From a virus, in IMG/VR virus record IMGVR_UViG_3300050132_000038, positions 124,001-188,000 of that record: a DNA stretch of 64,000 bases; one strand, written 5' to 3'. Position numbers and translations under genes: made by a program. Shown here piece by piece: positions 1 through 6,642 of this stretch. Numbering within the stretch: the stretch's first letter is position 1; the number at the start of each line of letters is the position of its first letter. The notes below the pieces were generated by a model that ran no database searches, was not told where the DNA came from, and saw nothing but the letters and a program-made list of their open reading frames with translations.

Positions 1-294
1 TTTGCTTCCGTTAGCATCCTCTCGGAGTTCAAGCTTAATAGGAAACGGGTTATCTGCTGTCACTACCCAATCGCCCAATGGAGTGCTGGCCACCACGGCT
101 CTTGGATGTTGCATGGGCACACCCACGGAGACTTTGATTACGAGAAAGCCAACCTTGCAGATAAACGAATCTTGGACGTAGGCTTCGACAATGCCTATAG
201 GGTACTGGGCACCCATCGCCCTTTCTCCTTTGAGGACATTACTATACTATTTGAAGATCGGGTATCGATCGAACACCACGGGAAGGCAGACTAA
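1..294 (+). CDS. Metallophosphoesterase, C-terminal part (5' end outside window)
   Basis: The frame is open from the first base and ends at 294, so only the C-terminal 97 codons are visible. Two features of calcineurin-like phosphoesterases can be seen: CHYPIAQW (codons 20-27) and the metal-binding HGHTH (codons 38-42). These enzymes use two metal ions to hydrolyse phosphoesters. The substrate cannot be told from this fragment. Phage copies are often free-standing and may act on nucleotides, DNA or phosphoprotein. The stop lies 2 nt before the next start, suggesting co-transcription. Confidence 0.75.
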   Translation, partial: FASVSILSEFKLNRKRVICCHYPIAQWSAGHHGSWMLHGHTHGDFDYEKANLADKRILDVGFDNAYRVLGTHRPFSFEDITILFEDRVSIEHHGKAD

Positions 295-296
295 TC

Positions 297-647
297 ATGG
301 GTACTCTACACTACGGTATAAATCTTAGCCGTAAAGAAATCTTCTGCCTTGGTAAGTACAGTAAGTATTCCATAGTACAGCCAATGTGGGACGGGGCCAC
401 AGATGAGGAGATTATCAAGCAGGCGATGGGAAGCGAGACTTCTGCTATTACGCGGACACACTTCACCTCCCTAGTTGCACGAATTCGGGTCTTTAATATT
501 CACAAGGTAATTCATGAAGACGATCTGGATCTGGATGGTGCGTGCACTGAGTACGAGGACTACATCTACAAAGACTCTGTGTACGTCAACGACTCCGATA
601 TGTTTGGCAAGACTGTTAGGCAACATAGTGATGAAAACGGGTATTAA
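297..647 (+). CDS. Hypothetical protein, 116 aa
   Basis: I do not recognise this protein. It starts 2 nt after the preceding phosphoesterase stop, in the same direction, which supports translation. The sequence is soluble-looking and mixed alpha/beta, with an acidic C-terminal third rich in Asp, Glu and Tyr. No metal-binding cluster, signal or membrane segment is visible. Confidence 0.6.
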   Translation: MGTLHYGINLSRKEIFCLGKYSKYSIVQPMWDGATDEEIIKQAMGSETSAITRTHFTSLVARIRVFNIHKVIHEDDLDLDGACTEYEDYIYKDSVYVNDSDMFGKTVRQHSDENGY

Positions 648-669
648 GATCACTACATAGGAGGGTAGT

Positions 670-942
670 ATGAACCACCAGATACTAATAGACTTTGCAG
701 TTGTAGTGGCCGGAACCTGCTTATACATAGTGGTCACCCGGCTGTTCTCTATGAACAGCACTACCAGCAAGGTCAACTTATACAACCGAGGTTACGTCCA
801 CGCCGCGTCAACACTACTCCGGAACGAGAGTACCCCAGACTCCCTGCTAGAGCTTGCACATAATCCCTTCCACCAAAATGAATTCGACGAAGGTATAAAA
901 CAAGCAGTGCATGACTTTATACACTATAGGGATATCTCATGA
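670..942 (+). CDS. Small membrane-anchored hypothetical protein, 90 aa
   Basis: A hydrophobic stretch at residues 5-24 looks like an N-terminal membrane anchor, and the remaining ~60 residues are hydrophilic and would form a small domain. A good RBS (GGAGG) precedes the ATG. The stop overlaps the next start (ATGA), which indicates coupled translation. The family is not recognised; the arrangement (anchor plus short soluble tail) is common among early phage proteins that act at the host membrane. Confidence 0.6.
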   Translation: MNHQILIDFAVVVAGTCLYIVVTRLFSMNSTTSKVNLYNRGYVHAASTLLRNESTPDSLLELAHNPFHQNEFDEGIKQAVHDFIHYRDIS

Positions 943-1433
943 CTGATCTTGAATTCAATCAAGATGGTTGCCCTCTGCTACCCGACACCGTCGCCGAGAT
1001 ACAGCGTAGAATTACCGAAGCGCTTGCTGTCCCTAACATCATGCTAGAGCCTTCCCACGGACCACTAACTGAATGGCTGATGGAAGTTTCTGAGCACTAC
1101 CTGGAGTCTATGAAGAACCAGAAGTCTATTGAGGACTTCTCAGTTAATGTGGGTACCCCTTACGTCGTCTACAAGTTTCGGATCACCAAGAAGGGTTATG
1201 TGATTGAGCACCGCCGGGATACCATAACGGGAGCTCTATCTGAACACCGTGCGGATTACTGGGCTTTGAAAGGCCGCCAAGGGCCGCATAAGAGTCGTAG
1301 GCTTCTACGTAGGCTTGCACGTCATACACTCGGTGAGTACGCACCTGTGGATATGTTTTTCACACCTGTAAAGCCTGCTGAGTATATTACCTTAAACCTA
1401 ACCATTGATAAAGACGGAGCAACGTATGAGTGA
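939..1433 (+). CDS. Hypothetical protein, 164 aa
   Basis: Unrecognised. It starts within the stop of the previous gene (ATGA overlap) and its own end overlaps the next start by 8 nt, so it sits in a tightly coupled operon. A basic patch rich in Arg, Lys and His lies at about residues 105-130 and could contact nucleic acid, but no domain is identifiable. Confidence 0.6.
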   Translation: MTDLEFNQDGCPLLPDTVAEIQRRITEALAVPNIMLEPSHGPLTEWLMEVSEHYLESMKNQKSIEDFSVNVGTPYVVYKFRITKKGYVIEHRRDTITGALSEHRADYWALKGRQGPHKSRRLLRRLARHTLGEYAPVDMFFTPVKPAEYITLNLTIDKDGATYE

Positions 1434-1713
1434 CGACGCTGGCCTAGCAAAGATTAACCTCCTGGGCGCCTTACCCTACTTTCGGCACGCTGTTTCCGAA
1501 GCGAAGAAGCTCGGTCCGGCGCAGCTAGGTATAATCGCTGTACTACCTGATGGTTCTAAGAAGCTTGAAATCAGTTTCGACTGCGAGGAGTTCTTTAAGG
1601 ACCTCGCAATTGTTTTAGGTGCCGGCCCACAGACTGAGGAAGAAACAGTCAAAGCCGACGCCCTAAAGTTCGTACAAATCCACAACATTACATCCGGAGA
1701 AGCACATGAGTAA
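1426..1713 (+). CDS. Hypothetical protein, 95 aa
   Basis: Unrecognised small soluble protein. An upstream in-frame ATG exists at 1405, but the start at 1426 is preferred because it overlaps the previous stop by only 8 nt, as is usual for neighbours. Its end overlaps the next gene by 8 nt. The sequence reads as a compact alpha/beta domain with no cysteine cluster or membrane segment. Confidence 0.55.
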   Translation: MSDDAGLAKINLLGALPYFRHAVSEAKKLGPAQLGIIAVLPDGSKKLEISFDCEEFFKDLAIVLGAGPQTEEETVKADALKFVQIHNITSGEAHE

Positions 1714-2191
1714 CGCAAGTAACTTGACCGCAATGATCGACAAGCTGGTAACGGAAAAGACCTTCACGATGGATGCTCTCCAGGCAATCCAGGAGCTGAA
1801 GGTTAAGGCAGAGCACCTTGAAGACTCCAATCTAAAGTTGGAAGCTCAACTCAAGGATTCCAAGGCAGAACGTAGCACCCTCAGTAACCAACTCGCGATG
1901 GCTAATGGTCTAGTAATAGACTGGAAGACCCGTGAGCAAGAATTGGTTAAGCGTGAACTGAAGGTCACTGAGCACGAGAAGACTGCAGCTGTTGCTAACG
2001 CAGTATCGGCAGCATACAAGGATGCCCTCAAGACGGTGTTCGCTCCTAACGTTGTTCGCCAACAAGTTATGACTAGCCGGAACTACACCAATGCCAATGG
2101 TCAGTACACATCGGATGGTGGGTGCGATACCACGACAACTGCAGAGGGCTACGAGACTCCTGGTATCCCCGGTATCCCTAGCTCACTGTAA
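1706..2191 (+). CDS. Coiled-coil protein, 161 aa
   Basis: Residues about 20-95 are rich in Leu, Glu and Lys in heptad-like spacing (QELKVKAEHLEDSNLKLEA), which predicts a coiled coil. The C-terminal third is low-complexity, rich in Gly, Thr, Asn and Pro and ending in a GIPGIP repeat. The function is unknown; such proteins commonly oligomerise. It overlaps the previous gene by 8 nt and is followed after 3 nt by the next small gene. Confidence 0.6.
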   Translation: MSNASNLTAMIDKLVTEKTFTMDALQAIQELKVKAEHLEDSNLKLEAQLKDSKAERSTLSNQLAMANGLVIDWKTREQELVKRELKVTEHEKTAAVANAVSAAYKDALKTVFAPNVVRQQVMTSRNYTNANGQYTSDGGCDTTTTAEGYETPGIPGIPSSL

Positions 2192-2194
2192 CCT

Positions 2195-2389
2195 ATGTTC
2201 TTCCTAGAGCGGGACGAAATACAAATGGAGCACATGAGGCAAAGTGGTAAGTACGAGGTACCAGATTCCTATCGAGTAGGCGGAGATAACTTGTGTGTAA
2301 TTTGTGGCTACAAATATTACGATCACCCTCGACATGTCCCTTACAATTATCTAACTTGTCTTTGTGATGGTAGAGTAGTCAAACTCTAA
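2195..2389 (+). CDS. Small Cys/His-rich protein, 64 aa
   Basis: Residues CVICGYKYYDHP and a later LTCLC place four cysteines and two histidines in a pattern compatible with a zinc ribbon or knuckle. The family is not recognised. It begins 3 nt after the coiled-coil gene, and the spacing supports translation. Small zinc proteins recur in this genome (21748, 26310, 34597 and 59677). Confidence 0.55.
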   Translation: MFFLERDEIQMEHMRQSGKYEVPDSYRVGGDNLCVICGYKYYDHPRHVPYNYLTCLCDGRVVKL

Positions 2390-2395
2390 TTTTAT
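2388..2395 (+). promoter_or_regulatory. AATTTTAT box upstream of the papain-like gene
   Basis: This AT-rich octamer lies 24 nt before the start at 2420. Closely similar AATTTYAT boxes occur in several other intergenic gaps (5816, 33668, 41156, 41286 and 51657). It is a promoter-like candidate only; the start site is not established. Confidence 0.25.
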
Positions 2396-2419
2396 CCTGT
2401 CTACCACAGGAGTAACACT

Positions 2420-2872
2420 ATGACATTCCAAGCAGCGTTCTTTAAGGGCACATCTACCGGCCTAGGTGCTATTCTTGATTGGGCTATACAGACCCAGACA
2501 GCCGGCACGTACACCCATTGTGAACTTGTATTCTCAGACGGCCGTTCAGCTTCCTCTGTTCCCGGTGCCGGTGTACGATTTACTACTCCTGGTTCTATCG
2601 ACTTCACTGATACGACGCAGTGGGAATTGATGGACCTTGACGGCCTAGATGAACAAGCAGCTATAGACTGGTTCACTGCCAACGAAGGTAAGGGGTATAG
2701 CTATTGGGGCGATGCACGTTTCGTCTTAGGTATCCTCCGTCCCGATACTAAGGATGACTTCTGCAGTGAAGCCTGTGCCTATGCTCTAGGCTTTGTCGAA
2801 GGCTGGCGCTTCGACCCTAACTGTCTCAACGTTGTACTCACACGTTTGATGCAAGCTGTTCAACCTATGTAA
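2420..2872 (+). CDS. Permuted papain-like (NlpC/P60-superfamily) peptidase or amidase
   Basis: This 150-aa protein carries the hallmarks of circularly permuted NlpC/P60 (YiiX-like) enzymes. The His comes first, in THCELVFSDG (about residues 32-41), and the Cys later, in DDFCSEACAYALG (about residues 112-124). GVRF and YSYWGDARF between them are also typical. Family members hydrolyse amide bonds in peptidoglycan or lipid substrates, and they are frequent in large phages, usually of unknown role. RBS AGGAG lies upstream (2408-2412). The motif match is good; the substrate is unknown. Confidence 0.75.
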   Translation: MTFQAAFFKGTSTGLGAILDWAIQTQTAGTYTHCELVFSDGRSASSVPGAGVRFTTPGSIDFTDTTQWELMDLDGLDEQAAIDWFTANEGKGYSYWGDARFVLGILRPDTKDDFCSEACAYALGFVEGWRFDPNCLNVVLTRLMQAVQPM

Positions 2873-2875
2873 ATA
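2868..2875 (+). promoter_or_regulatory. TGTAAATA box just upstream of the structured RNA candidate
   Basis: The box overlaps the stop codon of the papain-like gene and ends 6 nt before the first G of the 13-bp stem at 2882. That is the distance expected between a T4-late-type -10 element and its start site. It is one of nine TGTAAATA copies found on the plus strand of this window. Confidence 0.35.
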
Positions 2876-2881
2876 GTAACT

Positions 2882-2978
2882 GGGGAGCATCTGCACTAAG
2901 TCTGCGGTGATGTTAGGTAAGGCTTGGCGGTCATTGCCCAATTAACCCTAGACCGACTGAGGCACGTAGATGCTCCCC
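2882..2978 (+). ncRNA. Structured RNA candidate (97 nt, closed by 13-bp stem)
   Basis: GGGGAGCATCTGC (2882-2894) pairs with GTAGATGCTCCCC (2966-2978) over 13 positions, including one G-C to G-T change. Further pairing is possible inside, for example TTAGG with CCTA. There is no T-rich tail, so it does not look like a simple terminator. It lacks a TTCRANY loop, so it is not a tRNA. A TGTAAATA box ends 6 nt upstream. It could be a small RNA or an mRNA leader; no known family is recognised. Confidence 0.45.
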
Positions 2979-2993
2979 ACCCCATTAGCCTTA

Positions 2994-3198
2994 TTGAGAA
3001 CCCCCAGCACTAGGGACCTACTGGAAACATTCTAATGGCAACGAGTACCGAGTGCTAATAATTACCAACATTGAGACAAAGGACGCCTCTAAGTACCCGA
3101 CCACTGTTGTGTACATTAACGATGGTAACGGTAAAGCGTATTCCCGCCCGTTGTCCCGTTGGTACGCAAGTATGACCCTGGTTACTAATCCAAAATGA
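2994..3198 (+). pseudogene. DUF1653-like gene with missing start or frameshift
   Basis: The frame from 2998 to 3198 reads GTYWKHSNGNEYRVL, then VVYIND and SRPLSRW, matching the DUF1653 pattern (YrHyKG..Y.Vl, VvY, RPl..F). A stop lies at 2995 and no ATG, GTG or TTG precedes the conserved part in this frame. A TTG at 2994 would join the frame if the CCCCC run at 3001-3005 were one base shorter. No clear RBS is visible. It is either a decayed gene or a homopolymer sequence error. Its end overlaps the next start (ATGA), consistent with a once-functional gene. Confidence 0.5.
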
Positions 3199-3368
3199 GA
3201 TTAACTAATCGACTCAGCTTCAGCTACTGGGGTAAATGGGTTGGCCTGTACTATACCAACTACGACTACTACCAAGGTGACAAACCTCCTCGTTGGAGTG
3301 GGTTCCATCTTGGTCTAGGGTTCTCTACTCTTATGTACCATTTGCCTAGACACCTATTAGAAGCCTAG
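3195..3368 (+). CDS. Small hypothetical protein, 57 aa
   Basis: The ATG at 3195 overlaps the stop of the DUF1653-like frame (ATGA). The product is rich in Tyr, Trp and Gly (YYTNYDYYQG, FHLGLGFS) and ends MYHLPRHLLEA. A shorter, internally deleted version of the same protein is encoded at 3904-3975 (VRIANRLNF...VYHLPSHLLEA). The conservation of both ends argues that this is a real gene. Function unknown. Confidence 0.55.
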   Translation: MRLTNRLSFSYWGKWVGLYYTNYDYYQGDKPPRWSGFHLGLGFSTLMYHLPRHLLEA

Positions 3369-3369
3369 A

Positions 3370-3573
3370 ATGAAAAAGAAAGCTATGACTCTCGAAGCGC
3401 TGTTCAACAAGATTAAACCGCTCATTAACTCTGGGTTAGGTGACGCCTTGGTACACTGGCATACAGAAGTACATCTAGGCAATCCTAATGTCACCTGGGG
3501 CGACGTAGAAGATGTTCAACTAGTTGATTCTGAAAAATACGTGCGTCTAGTTATAGACCTCAATCACCCATAA
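3370..3573 (+). CDS. Hypothetical protein, 67 aa
   Basis: Unrecognised. It starts 1 nt after the previous stop. It is a small mixed protein with a basic N-terminus (MKKKAM) and an HWHTEVH segment that could bind metal, though this is weak evidence. It is co-directional with its neighbours. Confidence 0.5.
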   Translation: MKKKAMTLEALFNKIKPLINSGLGDALVHWHTEVHLGNPNVTWGDVEDVQLVDSEKYVRLVIDLNHP

Positions 3574-3593
3574 TGTGGTGACGAAAGTCTATC

Positions 3594-3620
3594 GTGATTC
3601 AAATCCAGCTCGGCCTACCA
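3594..3620 (+). other. tRNA 3'-end-like sequence (no complete tRNA)
   Basis: GATTCAAATC followed by CAGCTCGGCCTACCA resembles a T-loop (TTCAAAT), the 3' acceptor strand and CCA of a tRNA. No matching 5' acceptor strand (AGGCCGA) lies upstream at tRNA distance, and the T-stem pairs at only two of five positions. It is best read as a remnant or a chance match. Integrase attachment sites often match tRNA 3' ends, but no integrase is seen. Confidence 0.25.
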
Positions 3621-3636
3621 ATAACAGAGGAGAGTT

Positions 3637-3894
3637 ATGCCGTCAATAGATGAATACATGAAACAAGATAACCTAGATGGTACTTCTAAGCGTAGGGCAT
3701 CAAAGGTCAGTATCGAACTAACTCCGGGCAGCCGGGATCTACTTGAAAGCCTTGTTGATAAGGCGGATGCCTCGAGCATCCACGAAGTTGTTAAGACTGC
3801 GCTTCGTTTGTATGACTTCGTATTATCACAACCTGCTGGTAGCCAGCTTTTCAGTAAGCACCAAGATATTGAAACTAAGATTGTACTAGTGTAG
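3637..3894 (+). CDS. Ribbon-helix-helix (CopG/Arc-like) DNA-binding protein
   Basis: This 85-aa protein contains KVSIELTPGSRDLLESLVDK followed by SIHEVVKTALRLYDFVL (about residues 23-65), matching an RHH fold: a beta strand, helix A, turn and helix B. RHH proteins dimerise and insert the strand pair into the DNA major groove, usually as repressors. Good RBS (GAGGAGAG). The target is unknown; it may regulate this early accessory region. Confidence 0.7.
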   Translation: MPSIDEYMKQDNLDGTSKRRASKVSIELTPGSRDLLESLVDKADASSIHEVVKTALRLYDFVLSQPAGSQLFSKHQDIETKIVLV

Positions 3895-3903
3895 GAGCAC
3901 ATA

Positions 3904-3975
3904 GTGCGTATAGCTAATCGATTGAATTTTGCCACTCCTGTGTACCATTTGCCTAGCCACCTTTTAGAAGCATAA
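3904..3975 (+). CDS. 23-aa peptide, internally deleted copy of the 57-aa protein
   Basis: GTG start with AGGAG 5-9 nt upstream. The peptide VRIANRLNF...VYHLPSHLLEA aligns with both termini of the 57-aa product of 3195-3368 (MRLTNRLSF...MYHLPRHLLEA) but lacks the ~34 central residues. It may still be translated, because both frame and RBS are intact, or it may be the relic of a tandem duplication that lost its middle. Confidence 0.4.
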   Translation: MRIANRLNFATPVYHLPSHLLEA

Positions 3976-3994
3976 CTCAAACTGGAGAACTACC

Positions 3995-4378
3995 ATGATT
4001 ACCAAGTCGCATCATATTCACCAAGGAACCCTTAACACAGAAGGTTCCCTTGTGGACGTCTTTACCGCAGTCAGCTGTGCCCATCAACGAGTCTTGAAGT
4101 CGTTAGTACTCTCTAACGAGGTGTATGCTTTGTTGGTTGCGCGTATGTTCTCCGAAGAAGCCGAGTTCCCTGAACCTGCCTGCCCACTTGCCGAGTCCTT
4201 TGTAAACACAATGGATATAGTGACTAAGTTCTCGGAGATTGATAAGGCACGCCCCGGTGAGAAGTATCTAGGGGTTGCGTTCGGTGTTGACGTCTATTAC
4301 GAAACACCTGATGTACCTCCTCTCCTCGCACTTGAGGGCTTGTCCTACGTAGTGAACTACGTAGACTTTATTGGCTAA
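3995..4378 (+). CDS. Hypothetical protein, 127 aa
   Basis: Unrecognised. Residues about 20-36 (VDVFTAVSCAHQRVLKSL) resemble the start of the next gene product (LEVFNAVSSRSEQVAKAL), so the two may be tandem paralogues. No catalytic motif, signal or membrane segment is visible. RBS CTGGAG upstream. Confidence 0.55.
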   Translation: MITKSHHIHQGTLNTEGSLVDVFTAVSCAHQRVLKSLVLSNEVYALLVARMFSEEAEFPEPACPLAESFVNTMDIVTKFSEIDKARPGEKYLGVAFGVDVYYETPDVPPLLALEGLSYVVNYVDFIG

Positions 4379-4391
4379 CCGGGAGTACCCC

Positions 4392-4781
4392 ATGATTGAT
4401 GCACATTTTCTTGAAGTATTTAATGCAGTATCTTCAAGGTCCGAGCAAGTTGCGAAAGCTCTACCTGAGGGGACAGATCTACTTGTTACCCTAGTTGTTG
4501 ACACGGACGAATCTTTAGAAGCTGCCTGCGCGCGTCTAGGGCTTAACCTTAACATTCCCCACACCCGTCCTGAGATTATCAACGTCAATAATTTGAAATC
4601 TGACTTTGCCCCTACGCTTCGTGGAGCTACCCGACTACTAGTAGTGGTAGAGAATAGCATTTACGATAAATTCAAAGGGCCAGTTGAGTATGAATTTGGT
4701 TACTCTTTATCACTATCCTTGAAGTCTAGTGCTAACGTCCAAGGCTATGATTCTGCTGCAGACATTTTCTTCTTAGCATAG
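4392..4781 (+). CDS. Hypothetical protein, 129 aa, possible paralogue of preceding gene
   Basis: The ATG at 4392 has a well-placed CGGGAG, whereas the frame's earlier TTG at 4371 overlaps the previous gene without a clear RBS, so 4392 is preferred. The N-terminal helix resembles that of the 3995-4378 product. The rest is unrecognised. Confidence 0.55.
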   Translation: MIDAHFLEVFNAVSSRSEQVAKALPEGTDLLVTLVVDTDESLEAACARLGLNLNIPHTRPEIINVNNLKSDFAPTLRGATRLLVVVENSIYDKFKGPVEYEFGYSLSLSLKSSANVQGYDSAADIFFLA

Positions 4782-4820
4782 CCGCACTGACTCCCTAAGC
4801 TCAAACTGGAGTATTAAAGA

Positions 4821-5810
4821 ATGCCAACTAAACTAAGTGGGGCCGCACGTCTTCACGTTGTAGCGGTCTACTTCAATCACAATCACAGCAAGAACATACT
4901 GAATAACTTTCGTAAGTTTGAAGCTCATATGAAGGAACTTGGGGTCACTCTCTACAGTGTAGAGGTTGTACTCAATGATGCGGACTTCGAGGTAACGGAA
5001 GCCAGTAATCCGTACCACATTCAAAAGCGGGCCAAGTACGAATTGTTCCGCAAAGAAAACATGATTAACCTTGGTGTTCATCGCGCTATTGAACTCCACG
5101 GTGATGACGTTAAGTATCTGGCCTGGATTGATGCTGACATTACCTTCATCAACCCGAATATCGTTGAAGACACTATCTCTCAGCTGCAACGCTACAAAGT
5201 AGTGCAGATGTGGAACACTGCTGTTGACCTCGGTCCTGATGGACAACCACTGGTCTTCCCTGAGAAGGGTGGTTCGGTTATCAAGAGTTTTGCCTACGTC
5301 TATCAGACTGTAGGCTTAGAGCCACGTGAGAAACATTACAATCTCTACAGACACCCAGGATATTGTTGGGCAGCACGTCGTTCTGTTTGGGAGCAAACTG
5401 ATGGCCTCCTTGACATCTCGGTCTTAGGCACTGCTGACCACCAGATGGCGTGGGCTTGTGTAGGTGACATTGAAGTAGGCATCCACGGGGAAACCTCAGA
5501 CAACTATAAGCAACGAGTACGCGAGCACCTCACTAAGTTTAAGAATGTAGTGAACGGCGACCTCGGTGCAGTACAAGGCATGATCGTTCACTCCTGGCAT
5601 GGTACGAAGGAAAGCCGCCGCTACGGTGAGCGGTGGTCTGTGTTCACCGAAAACAACTTTGAACCAGATTTCGATTTGGTTCGTCGCCATGATGGTCTTA
5701 TCGAACTGACAGAACGTAACCCAGAACTCCGCAATGGCATTCGCCGTTACTTCTCACTCCGCAATGACGATTGCAACGTGACGCAGGACTTCTTCAAGCT
5801 TAAGCTTTAA
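4821..5810 (+). CDS. GT-A fold glycosyltransferase
   Basis: The 329-aa protein starts with a strand typical of GT-A enzymes (LHVVAVYFNHNHSKNI) and carries the metal/nucleotide-sugar DxD motif in WIDADITF (Asp104 and Asp106). A later segment GYCWAARRSVWEQTDGLLD with ADHQMAW matches the acceptor-site region of such enzymes. These enzymes transfer a sugar from a nucleotide donor to an acceptor. Phage copies may modify DNA bases, virion proteins or host envelope; the acceptor cannot be inferred here. RBS CTGGAG upstream. Confidence 0.8.
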   Translation: MPTKLSGAARLHVVAVYFNHNHSKNILNNFRKFEAHMKELGVTLYSVEVVLNDADFEVTEASNPYHIQKRAKYELFRKENMINLGVHRAIELHGDDVKYLAWIDADITFINPNIVEDTISQLQRYKVVQMWNTAVDLGPDGQPLVFPEKGGSVIKSFAYVYQTVGLEPREKHYNLYRHPGYCWAARRSVWEQTDGLLDISVLGTADHQMAWACVGDIEVGIHGETSDNYKQRVREHLTKFKNVVNGDLGAVQGMIVHSWHGTKESRRYGERWSVFTENNFEPDFDLVRRHDGLIELTERNPELRNGIRRYFSLRNDDCNVTQDFFKLKL

Positions 5811-5815
5811 CTAAC

Positions 5816-5823
5816 AATTTTAT
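5816..5823 (+). promoter_or_regulatory. AATTTTAT box in the gap after the glycosyltransferase
   Basis: An AT-rich octamer in a 64-nt gap, one of several AATTTYAT copies in intergenic positions. It is a promoter-like candidate for the gene at 5875, with nothing further to support it. Confidence 0.2.
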
Positions 5824-5874
5824 CGTAGGCGCATTATTTAGACTCATCGACAGCTTCACTGAGGAATAAGCACT

Positions 5875-6156
5875 ATGGTCTACTCCCGTTGGTCTGACTC
5901 GTTTTTCTATACTGCTGCCCAGACGGGAGCACCCCATATTTCAGCATCGAAGTTACAAATAAACCCAAGGATCGGTGATTCCAGGACAGTCCGTTATGAT
6001 TTTCTAGCGGACATAGACTCACATTGGGTTGCTCTTAATTTCCCTGATACCCCTATGCACCTACTTTCACAGCTAGTTAAGCTCGTGAAAGAATTTAGGT
6101 TCGACATGGAGCACAACGTTTATCCGTATAAGGGCTTTAAGCAACCCACCTGGTAA
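5875..6156 (+). CDS. Hypothetical protein, 93 aa
   Basis: Unrecognised. Soluble, rich in aromatic residues; the second half (PMHLLSQLVKLVKEFRFDME) is a likely amphipathic helix. RBS GAGGAA upstream. No domain call. Confidence 0.55.
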   Translation: MVYSRWSDSFFYTAAQTGAPHISASKLQINPRIGDSRTVRYDFLADIDSHWVALNFPDTPMHLLSQLVKLVKEFRFDMEHNVYPYKGFKQPTW

Positions 6157-6184
6157 CTGATCCATCATACCTGGAGTTGTCGTC

Positions 6185-6553
6185 GTGAGTACTATTTTAG
6201 CACCCTATGTTATTGTTCCTCCTGTTGACCAACCGCAGGCCCGCAGAGGTTTCAACGATAAGCCCGTAGAGATTTATACCAACGGAAAGCTCACTCAATC
6301 CTATATGTCGTATGTTCAAGTAGGACAACCGTGGCACGCTCTAGAAGGTAATGCGAAAGACAAGTGGTTCGTATGCCTAACCCCTGTCAAGCTCGATTAT
6401 TCGCGTGACCCGAAGAACCCTACACTTATCCTCGGTGCAATGAATGTACTGCAGGCAGACTCCCTGGATTCTAAGGTCCACAAAGCGCCTAAGGCTGTTC
6501 ACCGTCTTGGTGTCGAAGCACTAGCAGACGTACTAGACGTAGAATTTAAGTAA
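6185..6553 (+). CDS. Hypothetical protein, 122 aa (GTG start)
   Basis: The frame begins with GTG at 6185, preceded by CTGGAG. No family is recognised; the sequence is mixed beta/alpha with no cysteine cluster. A strong terminator follows directly, so this is probably the last gene of the first transcription unit. Confidence 0.55.
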   Translation: MSTILAPYVIVPPVDQPQARRGFNDKPVEIYTNGKLTQSYMSYVQVGQPWHALEGNAKDKWFVCLTPVKLDYSRDPKNPTLILGAMNVLQADSLDSKVHKAPKAVHRLGVEALADVLDVEFK

Positions 6554-6559
6554 GACAAT

Positions 6560-6596
6560 AAGCCGCCCGACTTCAACAGGTCGAGGCGGCTTTTTC
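6560..6596 (+). terminator. Rho-independent terminator
   Basis: AAGCCGCCCGAC pairs with GTCGAGGCGGCTT around an 8-nt loop (one bulged A), followed by TTTTTCGTTT. It separates the first gene block from the DNA polymerase gene. Confidence 0.85.
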
Positions 6597-6606
6597 GTTT
6601 GTGTCT

Positions 6607-6614
6607 TGTAAATA
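6607..6614 (+). promoter_or_regulatory. TGTAAATA box upstream of DNA polymerase
   Basis: The box lies directly after the terminator and 28 nt before the preferred polymerase start at 6643. That is consistent with a phage promoter restarting transcription for the replication genes. Confidence 0.35.
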
Positions 6615-6642
6615 TAGTCATATACCTTTAAGGTTCCGTTCC

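Noticed and set aside
2882-2978. tRNA gene
   Set aside because: The GGGGAGC/GCTCCCC ends look like an acceptor stem, but the stem is 13 bp, there is no TTCRANY loop and no plausible anticodon arm.
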